Below are positions 25,918 through 34,805 of a stretch of 64,000 nucleotides of DNA, piece by piece (the first letter of the stretch is position 1; each line of letters starts with the position of its first letter). Origin of the DNA: Actinomycetota bacterium (GTDB lineage: Bacteria > Actinomycetota > Thermoleophilia > Gaiellales > F1-60-MAGs149). The notes under the pieces were generated by a model. It was not told the DNA's origin and did not search any database. It saw only the letters and a list, made by a program, of their open reading frames with translations. Position numbers and translations under genes: made by a program. The stretch lies in contig JAPLCF010000030.1 of NCBI GenBank assembly GCA_026392355.1, forward strand, positions 62,001-126,000, read 5' to 3'.

Positions 25918-27243
25918 ATGACGAAGAAGGAAGTCCTCGCAAAGGCCAAGGCGGAGAACGTCCGCTTCGTGCGCCTGCAGTTCACCGAGCTCCATGGCCA
26001 GCTCAAGAACATCCAGATTCCGGTGGAGGAGCTGCCGAAGGCGCTCGACAACCAGATGATGTTCGACGGCTCCTCGATCCGCGGATACAAGCGCATCGAG
26101 AAGTCGGACATGTACTTCCAGCCCGACCTCAACACGTTCCAGGTCATCCCGTGGCTCGAGGGCGCGACCGGCAACGTGGCGCGCATTATCTGCGACGTCG
26201 CGGACCCGGATGGCACGCCGTTCGTGGGCGACCCGCGCGTGGCACTCAAGACCGTCATCGCCGACGCCAAGAAGATGGGCTTCGAGATGAGCGTCGGCCC
26301 GGAGGCCGAGTTCTTCGTCTTCGACCATGACGCCGAGGGCAACCCCACCGTCAATCCGCACGACAAGGCCGGCTACTTCGACGTTGGCCCGATGGACAAG
26401 GGCGTCGAGGTACGACGTGCCATGGACGACATGCTGCACTCGATGGGCTTCCATCTAGAGGCCTCGCACCACGAGGTCGCGATCGGACAACACGAGATCG
26501 ACTTCCGCCACGCCAACGCGCTCGAGTGCGCCGACATGCTGATCACGTTCCGCTACGTGATCCGCTCCGTCGCGGCGCAGCTCGGCCTGCACGCCACCTT
26601 CATGCCGAAGCCGATCTTCGGTGAGAACGGCTCGGGCATGCACTGCAACCAGTCGCTGTCGAGCAAGGGCAAGAACATCTTCTTCGACCCGAAGGGCGAG
26701 GAGCAGCTCTCCGACGCGGCGTACGGCTATATCGCCGGTCTGCTTGAGCACCTGCCGGCCATCACGGCGATCGCGAATCCGATCGTCAACTCGTACAAGC
26801 GCCTCGTGCCGGGCTATGAGGCTCCGGTCTACATCGCCTGGTCGCCGGGGAACCGCTCTGCGGCGATCCGCATCCCGGCCTCCCGTGGAGGCGGCACCCG
26901 CGCCGAGCTGCGCACGCCGGACCCTACGGCCAACCCGTACCTGCTCTTCGCGGTCATGCTCGCGGCCGGGCTCGACGGCATCAAGAAGGGCGCGCGCCCG
27001 CCCAAGCCGGTCAATCAGAACATCTACAACCTCACCGCTGAGGAGTCGAAGAAGCTCAAGGTTGGCGCCCTGCCGCACAATCTCGATGCGGCCCTCAACG
27101 CGCTCGAGAACGACAAGGTCGTCTGCGCTGCCCTCGGCGAGCACATCACCGAGGCGTTCCTAGCGGAGAAGCGCAAGGAGTGGGACGAGTACAAGATGCA
27201 GGTCCATCAGTGGGAGATCGACCAGTACATGGAGACCTTCTAG
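25918..27243 (+). CDS. glnA: Glutamine synthetase, type I alpha
   Basis: 441 residues, the length of GSI-alpha enzymes. Active-site segments: VGPEAEFFVFD, AIGQHEIDFR, GSGMHCNQSL, NPIVNSYKRLVPGYEAP, NRSAAIRIP and AELRTPD. The adenylylation loop with its Tyr and the GSI-beta insertion are absent, so control by GlnE is not expected; feedback inhibition as in Firmicutes-type enzymes is likely (family knowledge). Forms glutamine from glutamate, ammonia and ATP in the cytosol. ATG 25918 follows GGAG at 7 nt. It is one of three GS-family genes in the window and the only clear true GS. Confidence 0.95.
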   Translation: MTKKEVLAKAKAENVRFVRLQFTELHGQLKNIQIPVEELPKALDNQMMFDGSSIRGYKRIEKSDMYFQPDLNTFQVIPWLEGATGNVARIICDVADPDGTPFVGDPRVALKTVIADAKKMGFEMSVGPEAEFFVFDHDAEGNPTVNPHDKAGYFDVGPMDKGVEVRRAMDDMLHSMGFHLEASHHEVAIGQHEIDFRHANALECADMLITFRYVIRSVAAQLGLHATFMPKPIFGENGSGMHCNQSLSSKGKNIFFDPKGEEQLSDAAYGYIAGLLEHLPAITAIANPIVNSYKRLVPGYEAPVYIAWSPGNRSAAIRIPASRGGGTRAELRTPDPTANPYLLFAVMLAAGLDGIKKGARPPKPVNQNIYNLTAEESKKLKVGALPHNLDAALNALENDKVVCAALGEHITEAFLAEKRKEWDEYKMQVHQWEIDQYMETF

Positions 27244-27251
27244 GACCTCCC

Positions 27252-27297
27252 GTTCGGTACGGCGCGGGTTCCCAGGCGGGGATCCGCGCCACCGAAC
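27252..27297 (+). terminator. Stem-loop between glnA and rpsO
   Basis: Arms GTTCGGT(AC)GGCGCGG and CCGCGCCACCGAAC pair over 14 bp with one 2-nt bulge and a ~16-nt loop, starting 9 nt after the glnA stop. No T-run follows, so it may be a factor-assisted terminator or 3'-end stabiliser. Confidence 0.5.
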
Positions 27298-27322
27298 CGG
27301 CGCAGACCGCGGAAAACCGCTG

Positions 27323-27328
27323 TACCTT
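27323..27328 (+). promoter_or_regulatory. Putative -10 element of rpsO
   Basis: TACCTT. Transcription would start near 27335, giving either a ~75-nt leader to the main rpsO start or, since an in-frame ATG lies at 27334, a start-codon-proximal transcript. Confidence 0.45.
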
Positions 27329-27408
27329 GCGCCATGACCGCCTATGCGGCTGCCGGGCACTTTCGCTCCGGGGCTGCGAGTGCGGCGACTGAACCAGGAG
27401 GTGGCCCC

Positions 27409-27678
27409 ATGGGCCTGACAAGCGAGCAGAAGACCGAGATCATCGGTCAGCACGGCAAGACCGCTGCTGACACGGGATCCACCGAGGTGCAGGTGGCGCT
27501 ACTGACTACCCGCATCAACGAGCTCACTGAGCACCTGCGGTTCCACAAGCACGACCATCACTCGCGTCGTGGCCTGCTCAAAATGGTGGGCCGCCGTCGG
27601 CGCCTGCTTCAGTACCTCCAGCGTGAGGACGTCGAGCGGTACCGCGCGATCGTGAAGGAGCTCGGCCTGCGCCGCTAA
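27409..27678 (+). CDS. rpsO: Ribosomal protein uS15
   Basis: 89 residues, the standard S15 length: [20 protein letters not shown], then [20 protein letters not shown] and [10 protein letters not shown] are the conserved 16S rRNA-binding helices. ATG 27409 is set by the strong AGGAGG at 27397-27402 and by homology. An in-frame ATG at 27334, next to a -10 hexamer, would add 25 residues. The gene is upstream of pnp, the classic rpsO-pnp arrangement. Confidence 0.97.
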   Translation: MGLTSEQKTEIIGQHGKTAADTGSTEVQVALLTTRINELTEHLRFHKHDHHSRRGLLKMVGRRRRLLQYLQREDVERYRAIVKELGLRR

Positions 27679-27697
27679 GGGCGCCCGAGTATTGATG

Positions 27698-27721
27698 GCG
27701 GCACGCGGGACGCGTAGCCGC
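27698..27721 (+). other. Stem-loop between rpsO and pnp
   Basis: GCGGC-A-CGCG-GGA-CGCG-TA-GCCGC: 9 bp around a 3-nt loop in the 72-nt space. In E. coli the same position holds a processing hairpin used in PNPase autocontrol; an analogous function here is only inferred. Confidence 0.4.
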
Positions 27722-27750
27722 TAGCAGCAGAAGAAGGGAAGTACTTACAC

Positions 27751-30201
27751 ATGAGTGACGTCTTTGGCACTGAAATCGCCGTTGAGGTCGCAGCAGGAGA
27801 CATCAGTCTCCGCTTTGCGACTGGACAGCTGGCGAAGCAGGCGGACGGAGCGGTGCTGGTCACCAGCGCCGACACCGTCGTCCTGTCGACCGTCGTCGGA
27901 GCGCAGGAGGCCCGCCCTGGCGCGGACTTCTTCCCGCTGACCGTCGACGTCGAAGAGAAGATGTACGCCGCCGGCAAGATTCCGGGCGGCTTTTTCAAGC
28001 GCGAGGGCAAGGCCACTGAGAAGGCCACGCTGAATGCGCGCATGATCGATCGTCCGATCCGCCCGCTGTTCCCGAAGGGCTTCCGCAACGAAGTCCAGGT
28101 CATCGGCACGGTGCTGAGCGTGGACATGATCGTCTCGCACGACATCCTCGCGATGAATGGCGCCTCCGCGGCGCTGATGATCTCGCCGCTGCCGTTCGCC
28201 GGCCCGGTCGGCGCAGTGCGCGTCGGTCTGATCGACGGCGAGCTGCGCGTCAACCCCTCCATGCCCGACATGCTCGAGAGCGATCTCGATCTGATCGTCT
28301 GCGGCACGCCTGAGGCCATCACCATGGTCGAGGCCGGCGCCAACATCGTGGCTGAGGACAAGATGGTCGAGGCCCTCGAGCTCGCCCACACGGTGATCAA
28401 GGACATCTGCGTTGCTCAGCTCGAGCTGCAGCAGAAGGCCGGCAAGCCGAAGTGGTACTCCGAGGCCGTCGACGCCGAGCTGGACGCCAAGTACGGCGCC
28501 TCGTTCGACGCCGAGATCTCTGCGCACGGCATCAGTGGTGTCGAGAAGGCCCAGGCCGCAGCGTTTGCCGCTGAGTGCCCGCCCGTCTCGGCCGACGCAA
28601 CCGACGAGATCATGGTCCGTCGCACGCAGGTCAAGTTCGCGCTCGGCTTCATCGCCGATCGTCGTCGTGCCGCCGCCGTCAAGGCGCCGGTGCAGGAGCA
28701 GTTCGGCGACGCCATCAAGGGGCTGTCGGATGCCGAGCAGGACTCCAAGGAGCTCAAGGCCGCGAAGCGCTCGGCGCTGATCGAGCGCATCGTCAGCGAG
28801 ATCAAGCTGCCGTTCCCCTCGGGTTCGGAGCACGGTCTCGATGCCGCTACGACGGGTGCCGTCAAGGCCGCCATCGAGAGCGTCTACAAGCAGATCGTCC
28901 GCACCAAGATCGCCGTCGACAAGCGTCGTCCTGACGGTCGTGGCGAGAACGAGATCCGCCCGATCGCTGTCGTCGCTGGCGCCATGCCGCGCACGCACGG
29001 CTCGGCGATCTTCACCCGTGGCCAGACGCAGGCGCTCACGCTTGTCACGCTGGGCACGATGAAGGAAGAGCAGCGGATCGACGATCTGTCGCTCGAGAAC
29101 ACCAAGCGCTACATCCATCACTACAACTTCCCGCCGTTCAGCGTTGGCGAGACTGGCTTCATGCGCGGTCCGAAGCGCCGCGACATCGGCCATGGTGCGC
29201 TCGCCGAGCGCGCTCTGGTGCCGGTCGTGCCGGCGGTCGAGGACTTCGCGTACACGATGCGCGCTGTCTCGGAGATCCTGGAGTCCAACGGCTCGTCGTC
29301 GATGGCGTCGGTCTGCGGCTCCAGCCTCGCGCTGATGGACGCTGGTGTGCCGATCAAGGCTCCCGTCGCCGGTATCGCGATGGGCCTGATCAAGGAGGGC
29401 GATAGCCTCGTCATCCTGACCGACATTCAGGGCGCTGAGGATCACCTCGGTGACATGGACTTCAAGGTCGCAGGCACCGCGGAGGGCATCACTGCCCTCC
29501 AGATGGACATCAAGATCACGGGCGTCACCCGCGAGCTGCTCAAGGACGCGCTGTCCCGTGCCAAGGACGCTCGCCTGAGCATCCTCGGCATCATGGCCAC
29601 CGCGATCGCAGCACCGCGCGAGTCGCTCAGCGAGCACGCTCCGCAGGTGCTCCAGACGACGATCCTCCCCGAGCAGATCGGCCTGCTGATCGGCAAGGGC
29701 GGCGAGACCATCCGTGGTCTCCAGGAGGAGTTCAGCGTCCAGATCGACGTGGAAGAGGACGGCAGCGTCCGCATCTACGGCGTCGGTCAGGAGGCAGTCG
29801 ATGCCAAGAACCAGATCGATCAGATGATGCGTCCCGTCCAGGTCGGTGACCAGTTCACCGAGCGCAAGGTCGTCAAGACCGCCGACTTCGGCGCCTTCGT
29901 CGAACTGCGCAAGGGCACGGACGGCCTGCTGCACGTGTCCCGCATCGCGCCGGGCACGCGCATCTCGTCGGCCGACCAGGTCCTGGACCGCGGCGATCTC
30001 GTCAACGTCGAGGTGACCGAGGTCGATACCGACCGCGGCCGCATCGGCCTCAAGCTCGTCGCCAAGATCGAGGACGGCGTCGAGGTCTCCCCGGAGACGG
30101 TTGGCGAGCGCTACAAGGAGCAGTACCCCGACGGTGGTGGCGATAGCAGCCGCGACCGGGGTGACCGTGGTGATCGCGGCGGCCGCCGCGATCGCCGCTA
30201 A
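27751..30201 (+). CDS. pnp: Polyribonucleotide nucleotidyltransferase (PNPase)
   Basis: 816 residues. Two RNase PH-like domains (~10-240 and ~330-560; AGKIPGGFFKREGK, MKEEQRIDDL, MRGPKRRDIGHGALAE, SSSMASVCGSSLALMDAG), a KH domain (QIGLLIGKGGETIRGLQEEF) and an S1 domain (~650-720, DFGAFVELRKGTDGLLHVS). Degrades RNA 3' to 5' with phosphate. The C-terminus ends in a low-complexity Arg/Gly/Asp tail (DRGDRGDRGGRRDRR) that may bind RNA. ATG 27751 is preceded by GAAGGGAAG. Confidence 0.97.
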   Translation: MSDVFGTEIAVEVAAGDISLRFATGQLAKQADGAVLVTSADTVVLSTVVGAQEARPGADFFPLTVDVEEKMYAAGKIPGGFFKREGKATEKATLNARMIDRPIRPLFPKGFRNEVQVIGTVLSVDMIVSHDILAMNGASAALMISPLPFAGPVGAVRVGLIDGELRVNPSMPDMLESDLDLIVCGTPEAITMVEAGANIVAEDKMVEALELAHTVIKDICVAQLELQQKAGKPKWYSEAVDAELDAKYGASFDAEISAHGISGVEKAQAAAFAAECPPVSADATDEIMVRRTQVKFALGFIADRRRAAAVKAPVQEQFGDAIKGLSDAEQDSKELKAAKRSALIERIVSEIKLPFPSGSEHGLDAATTGAVKAAIESVYKQIVRTKIAVDKRRPDGRGENEIRPIAVVAGAMPRTHGSAIFTRGQTQALTLVTLGTMKEEQRIDDLSLENTKRYIHHYNFPPFSVGETGFMRGPKRRDIGHGALAERALVPVVPAVEDFAYTMRAVSEILESNGSSSMASVCGSSLALMDAGVPIKAPVAGIAMGLIKEGDSLVILTDIQGAEDHLGDMDFKVAGTAEGITALQMDIKITGVTRELLKDALSRAKDARLSILGIMATAIAAPRESLSEHAPQVLQTTILPEQIGLLIGKGGETIRGLQEEFSVQIDVEEDGSVRIYGVGQEAVDAKNQIDQMMRPVQVGDQFTERKVVKTADFGAFVELRKGTDGLLHVSRIAPGTRISSADQVLDRGDLVNVEVTEVDTDRGRIGLKLVAKIEDGVEVSPETVGERYKEQYPDGGGDSSRDRGDRGDRGGRRDRR

Positions 30202-30217
30202 GGAGTAACGGGGAGCA

Positions 30218-31498
30218 ATGCGCCCCGGCGTCGAGGTAACGGAACTCGCGAGCGGCCTTCGGGTCGCGAGCGAGTTCCGTCCCGACGTGCACGGCGTCGC
30301 GCTTGGTTCGTGGATCCGCGTCGGCTCGCGCGACGAGGACGTCCACGACGCCGGCGTGTCGCATCTCTTGGAGCACCTGTTGTTCCGGGGCACCGCCAGG
30401 CACGACGCCTTGTCGATCGCCGAGGCCTTCGACCGTTTCGGGTCCGACCTGGCCGCTGCGACGTCGCGCGAGGAGACCGACCTCAACGCCCGCGTGCTCG
30501 CCGAGCATCTGCCCGAGGCGATTGACATCGTTGGGTCCATGGTCGCGACCCCGGAGTTCAACGATATCGAGGCGGAGCGTGAGGTCGTGCTGGAAGAGCT
30601 CGCGCTCTACGAGGACACGCCGGACGATCTTGTCCACGACATCCTCGGGCTGACGTTGTTTCCCGAACAGGCGATCGGGCGCCCGATCGCTGGTACGGCG
30701 GCGTCCGTGGAGCGGATCGACGAGGCGATCATCCGCCGGCACCATGAACGCCACTACACCGGTGATCAGATTGTCGTCGCCGTTGCTGGTCCCGTCGAAC
30801 ACGCGCAGGTGATTGACCTCGTGGAACAGTCGTTTACGGGTCTGGGTCGCGGCACGGTGCAGGACCGCACTGACGCCGTTGCGGCCACGGGCGCGTTGGC
30901 GTTTACGGAGCGCGACACCGAGCAGACACACATCGCCATCGGCGGGGCGGGGATCGGACGCAAGGATGAGCGGCGGTTCGCGCTCGCCGTGCTGGATCAG
31001 ATGCTCGGCGGCGGCGCGGCCTCACGCTTCTGGCAGGAGATTCGGGAGCAGCGGGGCCTCGTCTACAGCGTGTATTCCTATGTGTCCTACTACGAGGAGT
31101 CCGGCCAGGTCGGGCTCGCGTTGGGTACGCGACCAGAGAATCTCGAGGAGGCGCTGTCGGTCGCCAGTACGGAGATTCTCGATCTCGCTGCCGGTAACTT
31201 TCGCGACGGCGAGATCGAGCGCGCGCGGGACAACCTCAAGGCGCGCCTGCTCCTGAACATGGATTCGACCGTGGCCCGCATGAGTCGGCTTGGACGCAGT
31301 CTGATCTCGGACATTCCCCTCATGGACGACGCCGAAGTGGCACGCCGGATCGATGCGGTGACGGCCACGGACGTGCGCGACCTGATGGTCGACCTCTACG
31401 CTCCCGACATGCTTTGTGTCTCAGGAATTGGTTCGGATCAGGCGGCCTTCGATCGCGCCATGGACGCCTTTCGTCAGCCCGTAGGCGGTGCTGCATGA
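30218..31498 (+). CDS. M16-family zinc protease
   Basis: 426 residues. Inverted zinc motif HLLEHLLF (His49, Glu52, His53) with the distal Glu in EAEREVVLEELAL, followed by an M16_C domain (~170-350). Bacterial single-chain members (PqqL/YmxG-like) cut peptides; the position after pnp is common in Gram-positives. ATG 30218 has GGGGAG at 4 nt, and an AAGGAG further up, 16 nt after pnp. It overlaps dapB by ATGA. Confidence 0.9.
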   Translation: MRPGVEVTELASGLRVASEFRPDVHGVALGSWIRVGSRDEDVHDAGVSHLLEHLLFRGTARHDALSIAEAFDRFGSDLAAATSREETDLNARVLAEHLPEAIDIVGSMVATPEFNDIEAEREVVLEELALYEDTPDDLVHDILGLTLFPEQAIGRPIAGTAASVERIDEAIIRRHHERHYTGDQIVVAVAGPVEHAQVIDLVEQSFTGLGRGTVQDRTDAVAATGALAFTERDTEQTHIAIGGAGIGRKDERRFALAVLDQMLGGGAASRFWQEIREQRGLVYSVYSYVSYYEESGQVGLALGTRPENLEEALSVASTEILDLAAGNFRDGEIERARDNLKARLLLNMDSTVARMSRLGRSLISDIPLMDDAEVARRIDAVTATDVRDLMVDLYAPDMLCVSGIGSDQAAFDRAMDAFRQPVGGAA

Positions 31499-32190
31499 CG
31501 CGCGTGCTCGTGAGCGGCGCCACCGGGAAACTCGGCGCACCGATCGCGGCCGCTCTCGCCGATGCCGACGATCTCACGCTTGCCGGTCGCGTTGCCCGGT
31601 CGTTGACGGGTCAGGATGGCTTCTCAACGGTCGCAGAGGCCCTGGCGGCGACGCAGGCCGACGTGCTGCTCGACGTTACGTCGCCCGCGGTGGGTGAAGC
31701 CCACACGCTCACGGCGATTGCGGCTGGTCTCCCGGTCGTGCTCGGCACGACGGGCCTCGACAAGGCGGGGGAGGAGCGCATTCACGCAGCCGCGATTGCA
31801 GCCGACGTGCCAGTGCTCTACGTACCGAACTTCGCCATCACCGCTGTGCTGATGATGCGCTTCGCTGCCGAAGCCGCCAAGGTTCTTGATCAGTGCGCCA
31901 TCGTTGAGGAGCACAATCCCGCGAAGGTCGACCGGCCAAGCGGTACCGCGCTGCGCACGGCCGATCTCGTCGAGGCGGCCTCGGGTACGCGCCCCGAAAT
32001 CTCCTCGATTCGTATTGAGGGCGTGGTCGCCAATCAGAGCGTGATCTTCGGCGCGGGTGCGCAGACGCTTGAGCTCCGCAACGTGACGCTTAGTCGCGAG
32101 GCCTTTGTGCCCGGCGCGCTGCTCGCTCTGCGTCGCGTTGCAGCACTGACGCCAGGGCTGCACGTCGGCCTCGAGCAGATCCTCGACTAA
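31495..32190 (+). CDS. dapB: 4-hydroxy-tetrahydrodipicolinate reductase
   Basis: 231 residues, slightly short for DapB. NAD(P) loop VSGATGKLGAP at the N-terminus, then GTTGL, then PNFAI and the active-site segment EEHNPAKVDRPSGTAL, where the catalytic His and Lys are kept although the second His of the usual HH pair is Asn. Second step of the diaminopimelate/lysine branch; its partner dapA is 1.7 kb downstream across an oppositely oriented permease. ATG overlaps the M16 stop (ATGA). Confidence 0.93.
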   Translation: MTRVLVSGATGKLGAPIAAALADADDLTLAGRVARSLTGQDGFSTVAEALAATQADVLLDVTSPAVGEAHTLTAIAAGLPVVLGTTGLDKAGEERIHAAAIAADVPVLYVPNFAITAVLMMRFAAEAAKVLDQCAIVEEHNPAKVDRPSGTALRTADLVEAASGTRPEISSIRIEGVVANQSVIFGAGAQTLELRNVTLSREAFVPGALLALRRVAALTPGLHVGLEQILD

Positions 32191-32192
32191 TT

Positions 32193-32222
32193 CCCCGCTC
32201 CGCGCCGGAGCGCGAAGCGGGG
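32193..32222. terminator. Bidirectional stem-loop terminator between dapB and the APC permease
   Basis: CCCCGCT and AGCGGGG (7 bp) enclose an inner CGCG/CGCG pair; it lies 2 nt after the dapB stop and 9 nt after the convergent permease stop. No clear T-run. It is the clearest terminator-like hairpin between convergent genes in the window. Confidence 0.6.
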
Positions 32223-32231
32223 AGGTGTCGA

Positions 32232-33764
32232 TCAGTCGCCCGAGGTGCCCTCGAGGTTGTGCTCGGGATCCTTGACGAGCTCGGCACGGGTCTTGGAGCC
32301 AACGATGTAGAAGATGATGCCGACAGCGATCGTAATGCCGATGGCGACCAACGCGTAGGTCGTGTACTGGCTCCGCGTCACGCCCTCCGGCAGCCACGAG
32401 TCGCTCAGGAACTCTCCCTCGGCCAAGAAGCCCGGGAAGATGCCAGAGATCGACGCGAGCACCGCCCAGAACGTCGTGATCAGGCCGCAGATCCAGACGC
32501 CGGCCATGCCGCCCGGCACCTTGTACGGGCGGTTGACGTGCCCGTGGCTCCGCCGCAGCTTGATGAAGGCCGGAAAGATCACGATGTAGCTCATCGTCGT
32601 GAACAAGAGCACGATGCCGATCATCACGTTGAAGGCGTTCGCGGCGCTACCCTCGCCGATCCTGACGGCGGCGAGGAAGACCAGCGTCGAGAGGATGCCC
32701 GAAATCACGTTGACGTTGACGGGTGTGCCGTACCGCGACGAGAACCGTCCGAGCCAGCGTGGACCGGTGCCATCGATAGAGGCAATCGCCTGCGCGCGGT
32801 CCGAACCCATGAGCCACGTGCTGGCACTCGAGACGACCGCGAGGATGAACATGATGGCGGCGATCTTGATCATGACGTCGCCCGCACCGCCGTACACGGT
32901 GAACACCGTGTCTACCGCGTCGAGGAAGGCGGAGACGCCCTTGCCGGAGATCTGGTCGGCGGGCACCACGCAGATGATCGCGAGGATGGGCAGGCCATAG
33001 AGCAGGATCGACGTGATCATCGCGCGGAGGACGGTGAACGGGACGTCCTTCTGCGGATTCTTCATCTCGTCACCGGCGGCGCTCGGGAGCTCGAAGCCGA
33101 CGAAGTTGAAGAACAGCAGCGGCACGAGAGCGATGAACGCGCCCCACGTCGGCGAGAACTCGCCCGCGGCGGGGAAGTTGAGGCCGTTCTGGAATGCATA
33201 GATCACGGTCGTGATCGAGAAGAGGCCGATCACGATGATGCGGCAGAACGCGCCCAGCGTCGGGATCCACTTACCGACACCGAACGACAGGATCGCGGAC
33301 CAGACGGAGAACCAGATGTACACCAATCCGACGATGTAGAACGCCCAGCTGCCGTCTTCGAAATGCCAGATGTAGCTCTGGATTGCGGCGACCGCGAGCA
33401 GTGCGAGGGTGGCGCCGATCCACACCGGATTAGAAAACCAGTAGAACACCGAGTTGACGCCGGCGATGAGGCGTCCCCAGGCCATGCGGGTCCAGATGTA
33501 CGAACCGCCCTCCTCGGTGAACGCAGAGCCCAGCTCGGCGACGATCAGGCCGTAGGGAATGAAGAAGAAGATCGCGAGGAAGATCAGCCACAGGAAGCCC
33601 TGGGCTCCTTCCACCGCAACCTGGCCGAGCGTATCGACGCCGACGATCGTGCAGATCAGGAAGAAGAAGATGTCGAAGCGGCCAAAGTGCCGGCGTAGCT
33701 TCGCCTTCTCCTCCAATGCTGCCGAAGTGATGAGGTCTTCGCGACCAATGTGCTCGGTTGCCAT
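32232..33764 (-). CDS. APC-superfamily amino acid permease
   Basis: 510 residues with about twelve membrane segments. The N-terminal FGRFDIFFFLICTIVGVDTL and GLIVAELGSAFTEEGGSYIW segments resemble the APC TM1 and TM2-3 signatures. Substrate is not deducible; neighbouring lysine-pathway genes are suggestive but it is on the opposite strand with its own leader. ATG 33764 is supported by a GAGGAG at 9 nt. The start of its mRNA and the dapA promoter are divergent within ~107 bp. Confidence 0.9.
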   Translation of the reverse strand: MATEHIGREDLITSAALEEKAKLRRHFGRFDIFFFLICTIVGVDTLGQVAVEGAQGFLWLIFLAIFFFIPYGLIVAELGSAFTEEGGSYIWTRMAWGRLIAGVNSVFYWFSNPVWIGATLALLAVAAIQSYIWHFEDGSWAFYIVGLVYIWFSVWSAILSFGVGKWIPTLGAFCRIIVIGLFSITTVIYAFQNGLNFPAAGEFSPTWGAFIALVPLLFFNFVGFELPSAAGDEMKNPQKDVPFTVLRAMITSILLYGLPILAIICVVPADQISGKGVSAFLDAVDTVFTVYGGAGDVMIKIAAIMFILAVVSSASTWLMGSDRAQAIASIDGTGPRWLGRFSSRYGTPVNVNVISGILSTLVFLAAVRIGEGSAANAFNVMIGIVLLFTTMSYIVIFPAFIKLRRSHGHVNRPYKVPGGMAGVWICGLITTFWAVLASISGIFPGFLAEGEFLSDSWLPEGVTRSQYTTYALVAIGITIAVGIIFYIVGSKTRAELVKDPEHNLEGTSGD

Positions 33765-33839
33765 GTGGCTCCGCTCCTCTCCCGTGGAACGGACGGAGTG
33801 TGGCAGATCGCCTGACGGATTCCTACGGGTCGATGCAGG

Positions 33840-33845
33840 TATGCT
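33840..33845 (+). promoter_or_regulatory. Putative -10 element of dapA
   Basis: TATGCT, 26 nt before the dapA ATG. The predicted leader carries GGGAG, so this is a conventional leadered transcript. Confidence 0.45.
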
Positions 33846-33871
33846 TGCGCGACCGCAAGAGGGAGCAGGAC

Positions 33872-34759
33872 ATGCAGGCGCCGATCGGCCGGATACTGAC
33901 AGCGATGGTGACGCCGTTCGCGGCGGACGGATCAATTGACCTCGACGAGGCCGTGCGCCTTGCTGAGCACCTGATCGCCAATGGCTCCGAGGGGCTGGTG
34001 GTGCATGGCACCACGGGTGAGGCCTCGACGCTGACCGACGACGAGAAGCTCGCACTGACCGAGGCCGTGGCCGGTGCAGTTGGCGATCGCGTCCCCGTGA
34101 TCTCCGGAACGGGATCAAACGACACCGCGCACTCTGCGCACCTCACCAAGCAGGCGGCACGATTCGCCGGCGTGGCGGGCTTTTTGGCTGTGACGCCGTA
34201 CTACAACAAGCCGCCGATCGCGGGCATTGAGGCGCACACGCGCGCGATTGCCAACGCAGCTGGCGACCTCCCGATCGTGCTGTACAACATCCCGCAGCGC
34301 GTGGTCCTGCATCTCTCGCCCGCGGACATCGATCGGCTCGCTGGCATCGACACGGTGATTGCGGTCAAGCAGGCGGTCACGGATCTCGACGAGGCCCGGC
34401 AGATCGTCGAGGCTGGCAAGTTGGCGCTCTATGCCGGCAACGACGACCTCGTGCTGCCGTTCGCACTGCTTGGTGGTTCCGGCGGCATCTGCGTCGCTTC
34501 GCACATCGTCGGAGCCGAGATGACGGCCGTGCAGGCCGCCGCGGATGCTGGAGATGCCGACGAGGCGACGCGTCTTGATGACGCACTCCAGTCGGCGTAC
34601 ACCGCGCTGTCCTGTGCCGTCAACCCGATTCCGGTCAAGACAGCGATGGAACTGCTCGGCTTCAACGTTGGCGATCTGCGCCTACCGCTCGTGAACGCGA
34701 CCGATGAGGAGCGTGCCGTCGTGCGCGCCGAACTCGTCGCCCGCGGCCTGATCGCCTGA
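33872..34759 (+). CDS. dapA: 4-hydroxy-tetrahydrodipicolinate synthase
   Basis: 295 residues. Thr-Thr of HGTTGEAST, Tyr of TPYYNKPP and the Schiff-base lysine in VIAVKQAVTD are in place, with GSGGICVASHI near the C-terminal end of the barrel. Condenses pyruvate with aspartate semialdehyde as first step of the lysine/diaminopimelate branch. ATG 33872 has GGGAG upstream. The space to the next small gene is only 46 nt. Confidence 0.93.
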   Translation: MQAPIGRILTAMVTPFAADGSIDLDEAVRLAEHLIANGSEGLVVHGTTGEASTLTDDEKLALTEAVAGAVGDRVPVISGTGSNDTAHSAHLTKQAARFAGVAGFLAVTPYYNKPPIAGIEAHTRAIANAAGDLPIVLYNIPQRVVLHLSPADIDRLAGIDTVIAVKQAVTDLDEARQIVEAGKLALYAGNDDLVLPFALLGGSGGICVASHIVGAEMTAVQAAADAGDADEATRLDDALQSAYTALSCAVNPIPVKTAMELLGFNVGDLRLPLVNATDEERAVVRAELVARGLIA

Positions 34760-34805
34760 AGCCCGGTAGCATCCCCTCAACGTCAGCAAGCAGTCGGAGA
34801 ACGTC

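Noticed and set aside
25478-25921. Plus-strand frames from 25478 and 25500 between the ssu promoter and glnA
   Set aside because: They run antisense through tRNA-Leu and the glnA leader, lack ribosome sites and have no homology.
27745-30561. 938-codon open frame on the minus strand opposite pnp
   Set aside because: It is a codon-bias shadow of pnp and the M16 protease start. The opposite strand has conserved domains over the full length, while this frame has none and no ribosome site.
32259-33698. 479-codon plus-strand frame opposite the APC permease
   Set aside because: Extremely charged Asp/Glu/Arg/His composition, as expected for antisense of a membrane protein; no start signal.
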